A model generated the notes under the pieces. That model was not told the DNA's origin. It saw nothing but the letters and a program-made list of their open reading frames with translations, and made no database searches. 12,793 nt of DNA, taken from assembly GCA_036258795.1 (NCBI GenBank), contig DATACZ010000011.1, forward strand, positions 1 to 12,793, read 5' to 3'. This document shows positions 6,406 through 12,793 of the stretch, one piece after another. The DNA comes from DATACZ01 sp036258795. Its GTDB lineage: Bacteria > Actinomycetota > CADDZG01 > JAHWKV01. Made by a program: the position numbers and the translations under genes. The number at the start of each line of letters is the position of its first letter. The stretch's first letter is position 1.

Positions 6406-7824
6406 ATGGGCCAAGATCGGGTCGAACGCGACGCCATGGGAGAGGTAACTGTTCCGGCCGGCGCATACTTCGGAGCGGAGACCCAGCGGGCGGTGGACAA
6501 CTTCCCCATATCTTCGTGGAGGTTTCCCCGCCGCTTCATCGAGGCCCTCGGACTGATCAAGTGGGCGGCAGCTAAGGCAAATCAGGAGCTTGGCCTGCTG
6601 CCGGCGCATATTGCGGAGGCCATTGCGGAGGCTGCCGATGAGGTGGCCGGGGGCAAGCTCGACGATCATTTCGTAGTGGACGTCTTCCAAACGGGCTCCG
6701 GGACATCAACCAACATGAACGCCAACGAGGTGATTGCCAACAGGGCAAACGAGATCCTCGGCGCCGGCCTGGGAGCCATGCACCCTGTTCATCCCAAAGA
6801 TCACGTCAACCGGTGTCAGTCCTCCAACGACGTGATTCCAACGGCTACCCATCTGGCGGCGCTCACGGCAATCCGGCAAGAGCTGCTTCCGGCTCTGGAA
6901 CATCTCGAGCAGGCGCTCAAATCAAAGGCAGAGGAATTCGACGGAATCTTGAAGTCCGGACGCACGCATCTCATGGACGCAACCCCCGTCCGCCTGGGGC
7001 AGGAGTTCGCGGGATTTGCTTCTCAAGTGACGCACTCGATCGCGAGAGTCCGGTCCACGCTGCCGCATCTCAGTGAACTGGCCCTTGGAGGCACGGCAGT
7101 TGGAACAGGGCTGAATGCCCACCCCCGCTTTGCTGAGCGAGCTATCGAATACCTCACCGAGCGTACGGGTTTCGACCTTATCGAGGCTCCAGATCACTTC
7201 GAGGCTCAGGGCGCCCGAGATGCCGTGGTCGAGGCTTCCGGCGTGTTCCGAGCCGTCGCCGTGTCGGTTTCTCGAATCGCCAACGACCTGAGGTGGCTTG
7301 CCTCGGGGCCGGCCACGGGAATTGCCGAGCTCAAGCTTCCGGCTCTGCAGCCTGGTTCGAGCATCATGCCTGGAAAGGTCAACCCGGTCATCCCGGAAGC
7401 GGTGATTCAGGTAGCCGCTCAAGTAATAGGTAATGACGTCACGATTGCGTTGGGGGGTCTGGGGGGCATATTCGAACTGAACACTATGATGCCTGTGATG
7501 GCTTATGACCTTTTGTTCTCGATACAGAGTCTGGCGTCCGCGGCCGAGATTCTTGCCGCGAAGTGCGTGGAGGGAATCGAGGCAGATGCCGAACGGACCC
7601 GGAAGCTCCTTTCAGCAAACCTGGCTACCGTGACCGTCCTAGTTCCGGTAATTGGCTACGACGAAGCGGCCAGGGTTTCCAGGCTCGCCTCGGAGAGCGG
7701 TAAGGGCATCCGGACCGTCCTCCTGGAGGAAGGGATGATGACGGCCGACGAGATCGACCGGGTATTGGACCTGGAAGCAATGACCCGTCCTGGGGTCAAC
7801 CGTGGATCGGCAGGACCCGGATGA
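6406..7824 (+). CDS. fumC: Class II fumarate hydratase
   Basis: Iron-independent fumarase interconverting fumarate and L-malate in the TCA cycle; cytosolic homotetramer in the family. The 472 residues match the usual length. The N-terminus RVERDAMGEVTVPAGAYFGA is typical. TGSGTSTNMNANEV (97-109) and SSNDVIPTATH (139-149) are the first active-site motifs. SGRTHLMDATP (184-194) carries H188. The superfamily signature GSSIMPGKVNP (317-327) holds the catalytic serine loop. All motifs argue for fumarase rather than aspartase or argininosuccinate lyase. The ATG at 6406 gives the normal short N-terminus; it lacks a Shine-Dalgarno and is probably leaderless. Its TGA overlaps the ATG of the FIST gene (ATGA), so the pair is translationally coupled. 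No frameshift or missing residue was found. With the CBS-citrate synthase 3.5 kb away, it is one of two TCA enzymes in the window. Confidence 0.97.
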   Translation: MGQDRVERDAMGEVTVPAGAYFGAETQRAVDNFPISSWRFPRRFIEALGLIKWAAAKANQELGLLPAHIAEAIAEAADEVAGGKLDDHFVVDVFQTGSGTSTNMNANEVIANRANEILGAGLGAMHPVHPKDHVNRCQSSNDVIPTATHLAALTAIRQELLPALEHLEQALKSKAEEFDGILKSGRTHLMDATPVRLGQEFAGFASQVTHSIARVRSTLPHLSELALGGTAVGTGLNAHPRFAERAIEYLTERTGFDLIEAPDHFEAQGARDAVVEASGVFRAVAVSVSRIANDLRWLASGPATGIAELKLPALQPGSSIMPGKVNPVIPEAVIQVAAQVIGNDVTIALGGLGGIFELNTMMPVMAYDLLFSIQSLASAAEILAAKCVEGIEADAERTRKLLSANLATVTVLVPVIGYDEAARVSRLASESGKGIRTVLLEEGMMTADEIDRVLDLEAMTRPGVNRGSAGPG

Positions 7825-9008
7825 TAAGAATCGGCTCGGGAGTCTCCAAGCTTGGCCACCCGGCACGAGCGGCGGAAGAGGCCCTTCAGCAGGCGATGAA
7901 GCTTCTCGCCCCCGATCGCGTTCACCTGGGCTTCTTGTTCATGTCTCCCCATCACGCCATCGCGGCCGATGACGTGCTGGGCGCCATCCTTCCAAAGCTT
8001 GGAAGTGCCACCCTGCTGGGTTGCACGAGTCAGGGGACCGTCGGAGGGGAACAAGAGATCGAGCAGGGTCCCGCCCTGTCACTCTGGCTTGCCCAGCTGG
8101 ACGGGGCCAGGATCCATCCTTTCGAGCTGGCCGTTCAATCCACACCGGACGGCGAGGCCGTGGTGGGCTTGCCCCTGATCACAGAGCCTATGCGCGCGAT
8201 GATCCTCCTGGCGGACCCCTACACCTTCCCCACTCAAACGGTTCTGGAGAGCCTGAACACCGACTACCCACGCTTGCCGGTCCTGGGCGGTCAGATAAGC
8301 GGCCGCGGCCCGGGTCAGAACCTACTGATTCTCAATGGGACTGCTCGAACCTCGGGCGCTGTTGGGGTCCTCCTGGGCGGAAACGTCAACGTGAGCCCCC
8401 TCGTCTCCCAGGGCTGCAAGCCTATCGGCGAGCCGTTCGTGGTCACTGGAGTCCAGGGAAACATCATCTGGGAGCTCGGAGGGAAGCCGCCCCTTCACCG
8501 CCTTCGCGAGACCCTGGAGAGGCTCTCCCCGGAAGAGCGCGCCATGGCAAGCCAGAACTTGCAGCTGGGGGTGGTCATCGATGAACGGACCGTGGACCCC
8601 AAACCCGGGGACTTCCTGATCCGAGGTGTTCTCCAAGCCGACCCACAGACCGGAGCCATGTCCGTGGGCGAGGCTCTTACCCTGGGACAGACCGTCCAGT
8701 TCCAGATGCGAGACGCCGCTACCGCCGACGCCGACCTCAAGGGCTTGCTCGAGGACCGGCTGGATTCCGGCAAAGGAAGTCCTCCGGCAGGGGCGCTCAT
8801 GTTCACCTGCAACGGGCGGGGCTTGGGTCTTTTCGGTGCCCCCGATCACGACGTCGCCGCTCTCAGATCCGCCTTTGCCGGACTACCGGTGGCCGGGATG
8901 TTCTGCGGGGGCGAGATCGGTCCGATAGGCGGAGTGAACTTCCTCCATGGGTTCACGGCCAGTGTGGCGCTCTTCGAGGACGCGCAGGAGGCCCCGCAGC
9001 TCGGATAG
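7821..9008 (+). CDS. Stand-alone FIST sensory-domain protein (FIST_N + FIST_C)
   Basis: 395 residues made of a FIST N-terminal domain (about 30-205) and FIST C-terminal domain (about 215-385). FIST is a predicted ligand-sensing module, proposed in the literature to bind small molecules such as amino acids. Diagnostic stretches: LLGCTSQGTVGG (65-76), LPVLGGQISG (152-161), the NIIWELGGKPPL junction (214-225), QFQMRDAATADADL (293-306), and the FIST_C core ALMFTCNGRGLGLFG (325-339) followed by GMFCGGEIGP (359-368). There is no transmembrane segment, signal peptide, kinase or methyl-accepting domain, so it must signal through a partner or act alone. The ATG at 7821 overlaps the fumC stop by 4 bp, indicating coupled expression with fumarase. 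A lone response regulator is encoded convergently 38 bp downstream; a functional link is only a guess. Confidence 0.92.
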   Translation: MIRIGSGVSKLGHPARAAEEALQQAMKLLAPDRVHLGFLFMSPHHAIAADDVLGAILPKLGSATLLGCTSQGTVGGEQEIEQGPALSLWLAQLDGARIHPFELAVQSTPDGEAVVGLPLITEPMRAMILLADPYTFPTQTVLESLNTDYPRLPVLGGQISGRGPGQNLLILNGTARTSGAVGVLLGGNVNVSPLVSQGCKPIGEPFVVTGVQGNIIWELGGKPPLHRLRETLERLSPEERAMASQNLQLGVVIDERTVDPKPGDFLIRGVLQADPQTGAMSVGEALTLGQTVQFQMRDAATADADLKGLLEDRLDSGKGSPPAGALMFTCNGRGLGLFGAPDHDVAALRSAFAGLPVAGMFCGGEIGPIGGVNFLHGFTASVALFEDAQEAPQLG

Positions 9009-9019
9009 ATGACCCGACT

Positions 9020-9058
9020 CCCGGACTCGTGCTTTCGCCGGTCCCTCAGTCGTCCGGG
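9020..9058. repeat. 7-bp inverted repeat at a convergent gene junction
   Basis: CCCGGAC (9020-9026) and GTCCGGG (9052-9058) can pair around a 25-nt loop. The right arm lies in the last codons of the response regulator gene and the left arm in the 37-bp gap after the FIST stop. It could help end transcription from both sides, but no T-tract follows on either strand, so it is not a classical intrinsic terminator. Confidence 0.25.
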
Positions 9059-9423
9059 TAGCCGATCAGATACCCTATGCGGTCCATCATCTTGCTTGGC
9101 TCGAAGGGCTTCGGAAAGACGTTCTCCTCCCCTAGCTGATCCCTGAGGCGGCCCAGTGACTCGTACTTACCGCTGACCACGAGCACTGGGACCTCCGAAA
9201 GCTGGGGATGGGCTTTGAGCCTCGCCAGGACGCTCTCACCGTCAAGTCCTGGCATCATGAGATCCAGGATCATGAGGTCCGGCAGGGATTCCTCTGCCTG
9301 GGCGAGACCATCCGACCCATCAGTAGCCTCGACGATCTCGTAGCCCTCGGTTTCCAGCAAAACGCGGAGCAGCTCACGAACCGAGACGTTGTCCTCCACC
9401 AAAAGCACCTTCCGGGTGCGCAT
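9046..9423 (-). CDS. Single-domain response regulator (CheY-like receiver)
   Basis: 125-residue receiver domain with no output domain. It accepts phosphate from a histidine kinase on D54 (LMILDLMMPG). The acidic pair E10/D11 (LLVEDN), the switch residue S84 (LVVSGK), and the conserved K105 (VFPKPFEP) are all present, so it should be phosphorylatable. The frame extends upstream to 9486, but I choose the ATG at 9423 because receivers normally begin a few residues before the first strand and the extra 21 residues look non-structural and overlap the divergent gene's upstream region. No Shine-Dalgarno precedes it, but TACTCT lies 6 nt upstream, suggesting a leaderless mRNA. No histidine kinase is encoded in the window. 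It faces the FIST gene tail-to-tail and a membrane-protein gene head-to-head. Confidence 0.92.
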   Translation of the reverse strand: MRTRKVLLVEDNVSVRELLRVLLETEGYEIVEATDGSDGLAQAEESLPDLMILDLMMPGLDGESVLARLKAHPQLSEVPVLVVSGKYESLGRLRDQLGEENVFPKPFEPSKMMDRIGYLIGYPDD

Positions 9424-9429
9424 GTCGTC

Positions 9430-9435
9430 AGAGTA
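9430..9435 (-). promoter_or_regulatory. Candidate -10 box (TACTCT) for the response regulator
   Basis: On the minus strand TACTCT keeps T-A-N-N-N-T and is followed by 6 nt and the ATG at 9423, the spacing expected for a leaderless transcript. It supports that start over the longer frame. No -35 match at 17-18 bp was found. Confidence 0.35.
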
Positions 9436-9478
9436 CCCGAACCGTGGCCGGGAGGGCTCCTTAATGTATGTTGAGTCG

Positions 9479-9499
9479 GGCGTCAAAACGCCGGGGAGG
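9479..9499 (+). promoter_or_regulatory. Small hairpin abutting the Shine-Dalgarno of the membrane-protein gene
   Basis: GGCGT (9479-9483) and ACGCC (9488-9492) can form a 5-bp stem with a CAAA loop. The next base begins the Shine-Dalgarno GGGGAGG (9493-9499), 4 nt before the ATG at 9504. The site decides in favour of the 9504 start over the in-frame ATG at 9468, and the hairpin might tune ribosome access. A TAATGT box at 9462-9467 could be the -10. Confidence 0.3.
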
Positions 9500-9503
9500 T
9501 TGG

Positions 9504-10466
9504 ATGGGCACCAGTCCGAGGTGGCACGCTGTCGATGCCTTTAAGCTCACCTTCGGAGACTTTAAGGCTCATCCGGGCACCACCTTCGGCCTCGCCGCAG
9601 TCCTCTCCATTCCCGTTGCGTTGCTTTCTGCCTACGAGGCCCTAAGACCGAGTGTCTCGAGTCTCCTCCTTCAAGCGTCCGTCTCCTTTGCTATCGGAAT
9701 TTGGTTGAGCTTTGCCATCATCTGCATGACGAAGCAGTACGCACATGACTCCGACCCTGGGATCGGGGCGATGCTTAGGACCAGCTTATCCAGGCGCCTG
9801 ATCACCTTTGCCACAACCCAGCTACTGCTCATCTTGGTCGAGACGCTGGCCGTCGTGATCGCGTTGCTCCCACTGGTGTTTGCCTTCGCAAGCCTGGGTT
9901 CGCCGGCCAACCTTTCTCCCGACCAGCTGACTGCGGCCACGGCAACCATGTTGTTCGTGGCTTTCATGTTGAGTTTGGGACTGTCGATAGCGTTGCTCCT
10001 GGGGATTTACCTGCGATATGGACTGGCGCCGGTGGCGAGTGCGATGGAAGGCCGTTCCCCCATCCGAAGCTTCACGCGCAGCCGGCAGGTCACGGAAGGA
10101 AACAAGCTCGACTTCTTCGTCCTGCTGTTGATAACTCTCGGACTCGGCCTAGCCGTCGCCGTGCTGGTAAACGGGCCGGGAATGGTGGTGTCCGCGGGCG
10201 CCGCGGCGCCAGCACCTCCCGCGAATCCAGGGTCATTGACCGACTGGCTGCTCATGTTGAGCCGGCACGAGCCCCTTGCTCCAGCCGCGGCAGTGGTCTT
10301 GGCCCTGTCCGACTATCTGGCCTATGCGGTGGGAACGTCGATCTCCGCCGCTCTCCTGGCCAACTTTTATCTGGAGATCAGCGGAGATGAAGCGGCCCGA
10401 GTTCGGCGCCAGCAGACAGTGCAGCTAGAGGGAGGGCCGAAGGCCCCGACTCGGCCTACCGGCTAG
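9504..10466 (+). CDS. Multi-pass membrane protein, function unknown
   Basis: 320 residues with about six hydrophobic segments (27-43, 52-76, 99-130, 146-172, 203-233, 258-288), a cytosolic-looking N-terminus (MGTSPRWHAVDAFKLTFGDF) and a basic, polar C-terminal tail (296-320). The layout, with an amphipathic N-terminal helix and an RYGLAPVASAMEGRSP turn before a helix rich in Arg (188-196), resembles the membrane domain of glycerophosphodiester phosphodiesterase-like and related uncharacterised proteins. No catalytic motif is visible and I do not assign a function. The ATG at 9504 is chosen over the one at 9468 because it has a good Shine-Dalgarno and the extra 12 residues look like leader sequence. 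It probably leads an operon with the Nudix gene, which starts 25 bp after its stop. It is divergent from the response regulator. Confidence 0.8.
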   Translation: MGTSPRWHAVDAFKLTFGDFKAHPGTTFGLAAVLSIPVALLSAYEALRPSVSSLLLQASVSFAIGIWLSFAIICMTKQYAHDSDPGIGAMLRTSLSRRLITFATTQLLLILVETLAVVIALLPLVFAFASLGSPANLSPDQLTAATATMLFVAFMLSLGLSIALLLGIYLRYGLAPVASAMEGRSPIRSFTRSRQVTEGNKLDFFVLLLITLGLGLAVAVLVNGPGMVVSAGAAAPAPPANPGSLTDWLLMLSRHEPLAPAAAVVLALSDYLAYAVGTSISAALLANFYLEISGDEAARVRRQQTVQLEGGPKAPTRPTG

Positions 10467-10491
10467 CCTGTCGGCTACAGGAGGGCAGATC

Positions 10492-10920
10492 GTGCCTGAA
10501 CCGAAAGCATTTCGTGCCACCCGCTCTCCCCTCATCGGGTTGTCGGCTCTGGTAATCAGTGACGAAGAGATCCTCATGATTCGAAGGGGGCTGCCTCCGT
10601 ACGTTGGGGCTTGGTCTCTGCCCGGGGGCAAGCTGAACTGGGGCGAGACGGTACATGATGCGCTTAGTCGGGAGGTCCTGGAGGAGACCGGTTTAAGCGT
10701 GAGACTTGGGTCGCTGGCTGGGGTGGTTGAGTCGATCGATCCCGACGGATCTTTTCACTACGTGATCCTCGACTACTTCGCCGAGGTCTTGGGCGGAGAC
10801 CTGCGGGCGGGCGATGACGCTACCGAGGTCCAGTGGGTCAGCCTGAATCGCGTCGCCGAGCTTGAAACCACCCCCGGCCTGATCAGTTATTTGGACGATT
10901 TGGGTTTGATTTACGGCTAA
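10492..10920 (+). CDS. Nudix hydrolase
   Basis: 142-residue Nudix protein that cleaves a nucleoside diphosphate linked to another group. The Nudix box is complete at 46-68: G46, E52, then REVLEETGL (60-68), fitting G-x5-E-x7-R-E-U-x-E-E-x-G-U, so metal binding and catalysis should be intact. The surrounding sequence (IRRGLPPYVGAWSLPGG, then GSFHYVILDYFAEVLGG) resembles the ADP-ribose pyrophosphatase/MutT-like group common in Actinobacteria; the true substrate is not readable. The GTG at 10492 has an excellent Shine-Dalgarno (AGGAGGG at 10479-10485, 6-nt spacer). It lies between a membrane-protein gene and the carboxypeptidase gene with short gaps, so co-transcription is likely, although no functional link to cell-wall synthesis is evident. 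Confidence 0.93.
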   Translation: MPEPKAFRATRSPLIGLSALVISDEEILMIRRGLPPYVGAWSLPGGKLNWGETVHDALSREVLEETGLSVRLGSLAGVVESIDPDGSFHYVILDYFAEVLGGDLRAGDDATEVQWVSLNRVAELETTPGLISYLDDLGLIYG

Positions 10921-10965
10921 TCCTTGCGCCGGCCGCTGCCCTCATCTACGCTTTCGCACTCGAAC

Positions 10966-11997
10966 ATGAGAACCCTCCTTAGGTCGCTTTGCGTTGCGAC
11001 CGTCCTGATCTCGATGCTGGCCGGGCCCGTACAAGCCCAACAATTGCCGGCTGTTCCCGAGCCACCACCGGTAGCAATGAGCTCCGGGATACTGGTCGAT
11101 CTCGGGACCGGCAAGGTCCTTTGGGCCAGGAATGAGCGGGTGCGCCAGGCCCCTGCCAGCCTCACCAAAATCCTGACCGCACTGGTTATTCTCGAACGTC
11201 TCAACCTGGATCAGAAGGCGATAATCACGCCCGACGCCCGGGCCGCCCCAGGGGCAAGGACCTATGCAGAGCAAGGGTGGACATTCACGGTCAGAGAGCT
11301 GCTGTGGGGAATGCTGCTTCAGTCTGGCAACGATGCAGCGATCGCCCTGGCGCACCGGGGCAGTCCCGATGGGACGGTTGAGGGATTCATGAAACTGGCC
11401 AATGCCCGAGCGGCACAGATGGGAGCGCGGGATACGCACTTTCGGAATCCTCATGGGTACGACTCACCCGGTCATCTAACTACCGCCAGAGACCTGGCCA
11501 TCATCACTGCCGGAGCGATGAGGGAGCCGGTGTTTGCAGAGATGGTGGCCTCGCGAAGCCACCGGCTCACCTGGGGAGACGGCCAGCCTCATACCTTCTT
11601 CAACCACAATAAGCTGCTGGCCAGGTATCCGGGCACAGTTGGAGTCAAGACCGGTTTCACCAGCTCCGCCGGCCATTGCCTGGCTTCGGCCGTCACCCGT
11701 GACGGTACGACGCTGCTGGCCATCGTCCTCAAGTCGCCCAATCACTATGGAGAGTCGACTGCCCTCTACGACTGGGCCTTCGCCAACCTTGCAGGTCTGA
11801 GAGCGCGATCAACCGACATCATCCAACCGGCGGGGAGAGCCGCCGACCTGGTCCTGTACCCGGACGCCGCTCAGACCGACGCACAAAGGCAAAGAAATGG
11901 CCTGCCATTCGCGGAGGGGCTCCCCCTTCTGGCGCTGGGCTTTGCCATGTCCATGACGATGTTGATCGTCTTCCGGGAGAGCATCCTCAACCCTTAA
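10966..11997 (+). CDS. D-alanyl-D-alanine carboxypeptidase (peptidase S11, PBP5-like)
   Basis: Trims the terminal D-Ala from peptidoglycan pentapeptides outside the membrane. 343 residues with all three penicillin-binding motifs: S65-L-T-K68 in APASLTKILTAL, SGN (120-122) in LQSGNDAAIAL, and KTG (228-230) in GVKTGFTSSAGHCL. A signal peptide (1-24, ending VQA before QQL) exports it. A C-terminal hydrophobic helix (318-336) followed by RESILNP probably anchors it, instead of the amphipathic helix of E. coli PBP5. I start at the ATG at 10966; an in-frame TTG at 10924, only 3 nt after the Nudix stop, would add 14 residues and is possible if the genes are coupled. Neither start has a clear Shine-Dalgarno; TACGCT at 10947-10952 is a weak candidate -10. 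The PASTA protein downstream on the opposite strand strengthens a cell-wall setting. Confidence 0.94.
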   Translation: MRTLLRSLCVATVLISMLAGPVQAQQLPAVPEPPPVAMSSGILVDLGTGKVLWARNERVRQAPASLTKILTALVILERLNLDQKAIITPDARAAPGARTYAEQGWTFTVRELLWGMLLQSGNDAAIALAHRGSPDGTVEGFMKLANARAAQMGARDTHFRNPHGYDSPGHLTTARDLAIITAGAMREPVFAEMVASRSHRLTWGDGQPHTFFNHNKLLARYPGTVGVKTGFTSSAGHCLASAVTRDGTTLLAIVLKSPNHYGESTALYDWAFANLAGLRARSTDIIQPAGRAADLVLYPDAAQTDAQRQRNGLPFAEGLPLLALGFAMSMTMLIVFRESILNP

Positions 11998-12071
11998 TCG
12001 AGCAAGGCTCCCTTCACCTCAACAGTACGCAGGTAGGGCTTGGACTTGGCCTGTCGGCGACCTTCAGCGGA

Positions 12072-12793
12072 TCAGCCGGCGACGTATAGAGTGGCCTCCC
12101 GCCCGTTCCGGACAGTGGCATCGGCCAGAGGATCCTGCTCGAGCACCCGGTTAGCCACGCATGATGCACCGCCGCCGCTGGGAGACTGAACCGAAACCCT
12201 CATCCCCAGGCCCTCCAGCTGCGACTTGGCGTCCCCACAGCTCCGCCCCTTGACGTTGGGCATCGCAAACGGTTGGGGGCCCCTGCTAACGATCATCTTT
12301 ACGAGCGTGCCCTGTGGGAGCTTCTCGCCGGCCTTGGGAGTTTGATCTACCACGGTCCCTTCGGCGAGAGAGTTGAAGACGGCTTCCCTGGCCGACCTGA
12401 AACCGGCTTGGTTCAGGAGCGCCTCTGCCTGGGATGCAGACCGGTTCCTAAGCTCTGGGACCTCGAGGATGGCCGGGCCATCTGAGATGATCAGATTTAT
12501 CGGGTCACCCTTCCGCAGCCGCCCTGGCTTGGGATCCTGATCGAGCACCTTGTCCTTGGCTTGAAGGTCGTGCCTGCGGTCAACCTTGCCAACGACCAGG
12601 CCGCTGTCGACGATGAGCTTCGAAGCCTCCGGAAACTGCAGACCAACCACCGACGGAGCGTCGGTAAGCTGGGGGCCGGCGCTCACGGTTATCCGGACGG
12701 TTCCTCCGCGCCTGACCCTCCGTCCCGGGGCGGGGTTGGTGGAGATCACCGTGTCTTCAATCTCGTCCGAGAACGCGCGCGACTGCTCGACGC
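12072..12793 (-). CDS. C-terminal part of a PASTA-repeat protein (start outside window)
   Basis: The frame is open to the right edge, so this is the last 239 residues of a longer protein. It consists of PASTA repeats, which bind peptidoglycan fragments outside the cell: the end of one repeat (SDEIEDTVISTNPAPG to VRITVSAGP), then three full ones starting TDAPSVVGLQ, LEVPELRNRS and FAMPNVKGRS. Each shows the usual V/D-x-Q-x-P-x-x-G turn (VLDQDPKPG, VVDQTPKAG, VLEQDPLAD) and a final I-x-V-S-x-G strand. Such tails most often belong to PknB/StkP-type Ser/Thr kinases and sometimes to class B penicillin-binding proteins; the catalytic part is not visible. An internal GTG at 12749 is not the true start because repeat sequence continues upstream of it. 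The last repeat has two cysteines (KGRSCGD and GGASCVAN), possibly a disulfide. It converges with the carboxypeptidase gene across a 74-bp gap with no terminator visible. Confidence 0.92.
   Translation of the reverse strand, partial: VEQSRAFSDEIEDTVISTNPAPGRRVRRGGTVRITVSAGPQLTDAPSVVGLQFPEASKLIVDSGLVVGKVDRRHDLQAKDKVLDQDPKPGRLRKGDPINLIISDGPAILEVPELRNRSASQAEALLNQAGFRSAREAVFNSLAEGTVVDQTPKAGEKLPQGTLVKMIVSRGPQPFAMPNVKGRSCGDAKSQLEGLGMRVSVQSPSGGGASCVANRVLEQDPLADATVRNGREATLYVAG

Noticed and set aside
8021..8584. 187-residue plus-strand open frame inside the FIST gene
   Set aside because: Arg/Gly/Pro-rich shadow in another frame of a clear FIST protein.
9424..9486. 21-residue N-terminal extension of the response regulator
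   Set aside because: Receivers begin just before the first strand; the extension is non-structural, overlaps the divergent upstream region, and the inner ATG has a -10 box at leaderless spacing.
9468..9503. Earlier ATG for the membrane-protein gene
   Set aside because: The ATG at 9504 has a clear Shine-Dalgarno and the earlier one does not; the 12 extra residues overlap the hairpin leader.
12749..12793. GTG at 12749 as the start of a short PASTA-only protein
   Set aside because: The frame stays open upstream and encodes the front part of a PASTA repeat, so the gene continues beyond the window.

Overview
This window looks like chromosomal DNA from a GC-rich actinobacterium (Actinomycetota), probably not a close relative of the model genera. 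The strongest pointer is the trio at 4313-6232: a histidine phosphatase, a DUF3090 protein and an SCO1664-type PI3/4-kinase-fold protein. From memory this cassette is nearly confined to Actinobacteria. GTG starts, GTGA/ATGA overlaps, eukaryotic-type Ser/Thr kinase signalling and probable leaderless mRNAs agree with that. I see no mobile elements, tRNA or rRNA genes, CRISPR arrays, or foreign-looking segments. No gene-free stretch exceeds about 175 bases.

Left half (1-6232, all minus strand). Read in the direction of transcription, the genes are a histidine phosphatase (6232 to 5576), DUF3090 zinc-ribbon protein (5579 to 5031), SCO1664-family kinase-fold protein (5002 to 4313), a secreted/membrane protein with a bactofilin-like beta-helical part (4236 to 3007), a citrate synthase carrying an N-terminal CBS pair (2890 to 1316), and a transmembrane Ser/Thr kinase (1281 to beyond the left edge). 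The first three are tightly packed and form the conserved cassette. The citrate synthase and kinase are 34 bp apart and probably co-transcribed.

Middle (6233-9008). A 173-bp divergent promoter region separates the phosphatase from class II fumarase (fumC). fumC overlaps by 4 bp a stand-alone FIST sensory-domain gene. A TCA-cycle enzyme therefore sits beside a signalling domain twice here: CBS plus kinase with citrate synthase, and FIST with fumarase.

Right part (9046-12793). A single-domain response regulator runs convergently to the FIST gene. A six-helix membrane protein, a Nudix hydrolase and a D-alanyl-D-alanine carboxypeptidase follow on the plus strand with short gaps. The C-terminal part of a PASTA-repeat protein, probably a PknB-type kinase or penicillin-binding protein, enters from the right edge on the minus strand. 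The carboxypeptidase and PASTA protein suggest cell-wall work at this end.

Regulatory pattern. Four genes that start transcription units (fumC, the phosphatase, the response regulator and the bactofilin-like gene) lack an obvious Shine-Dalgarno sequence. Each has a TANNNT or TATAAT-like box 6-9 nt before its start codon, as expected for leaderless or near-leaderless mRNAs. The kinase, citrate synthase, Nudix and membrane-protein genes have clear Shine-Dalgarno sequences.
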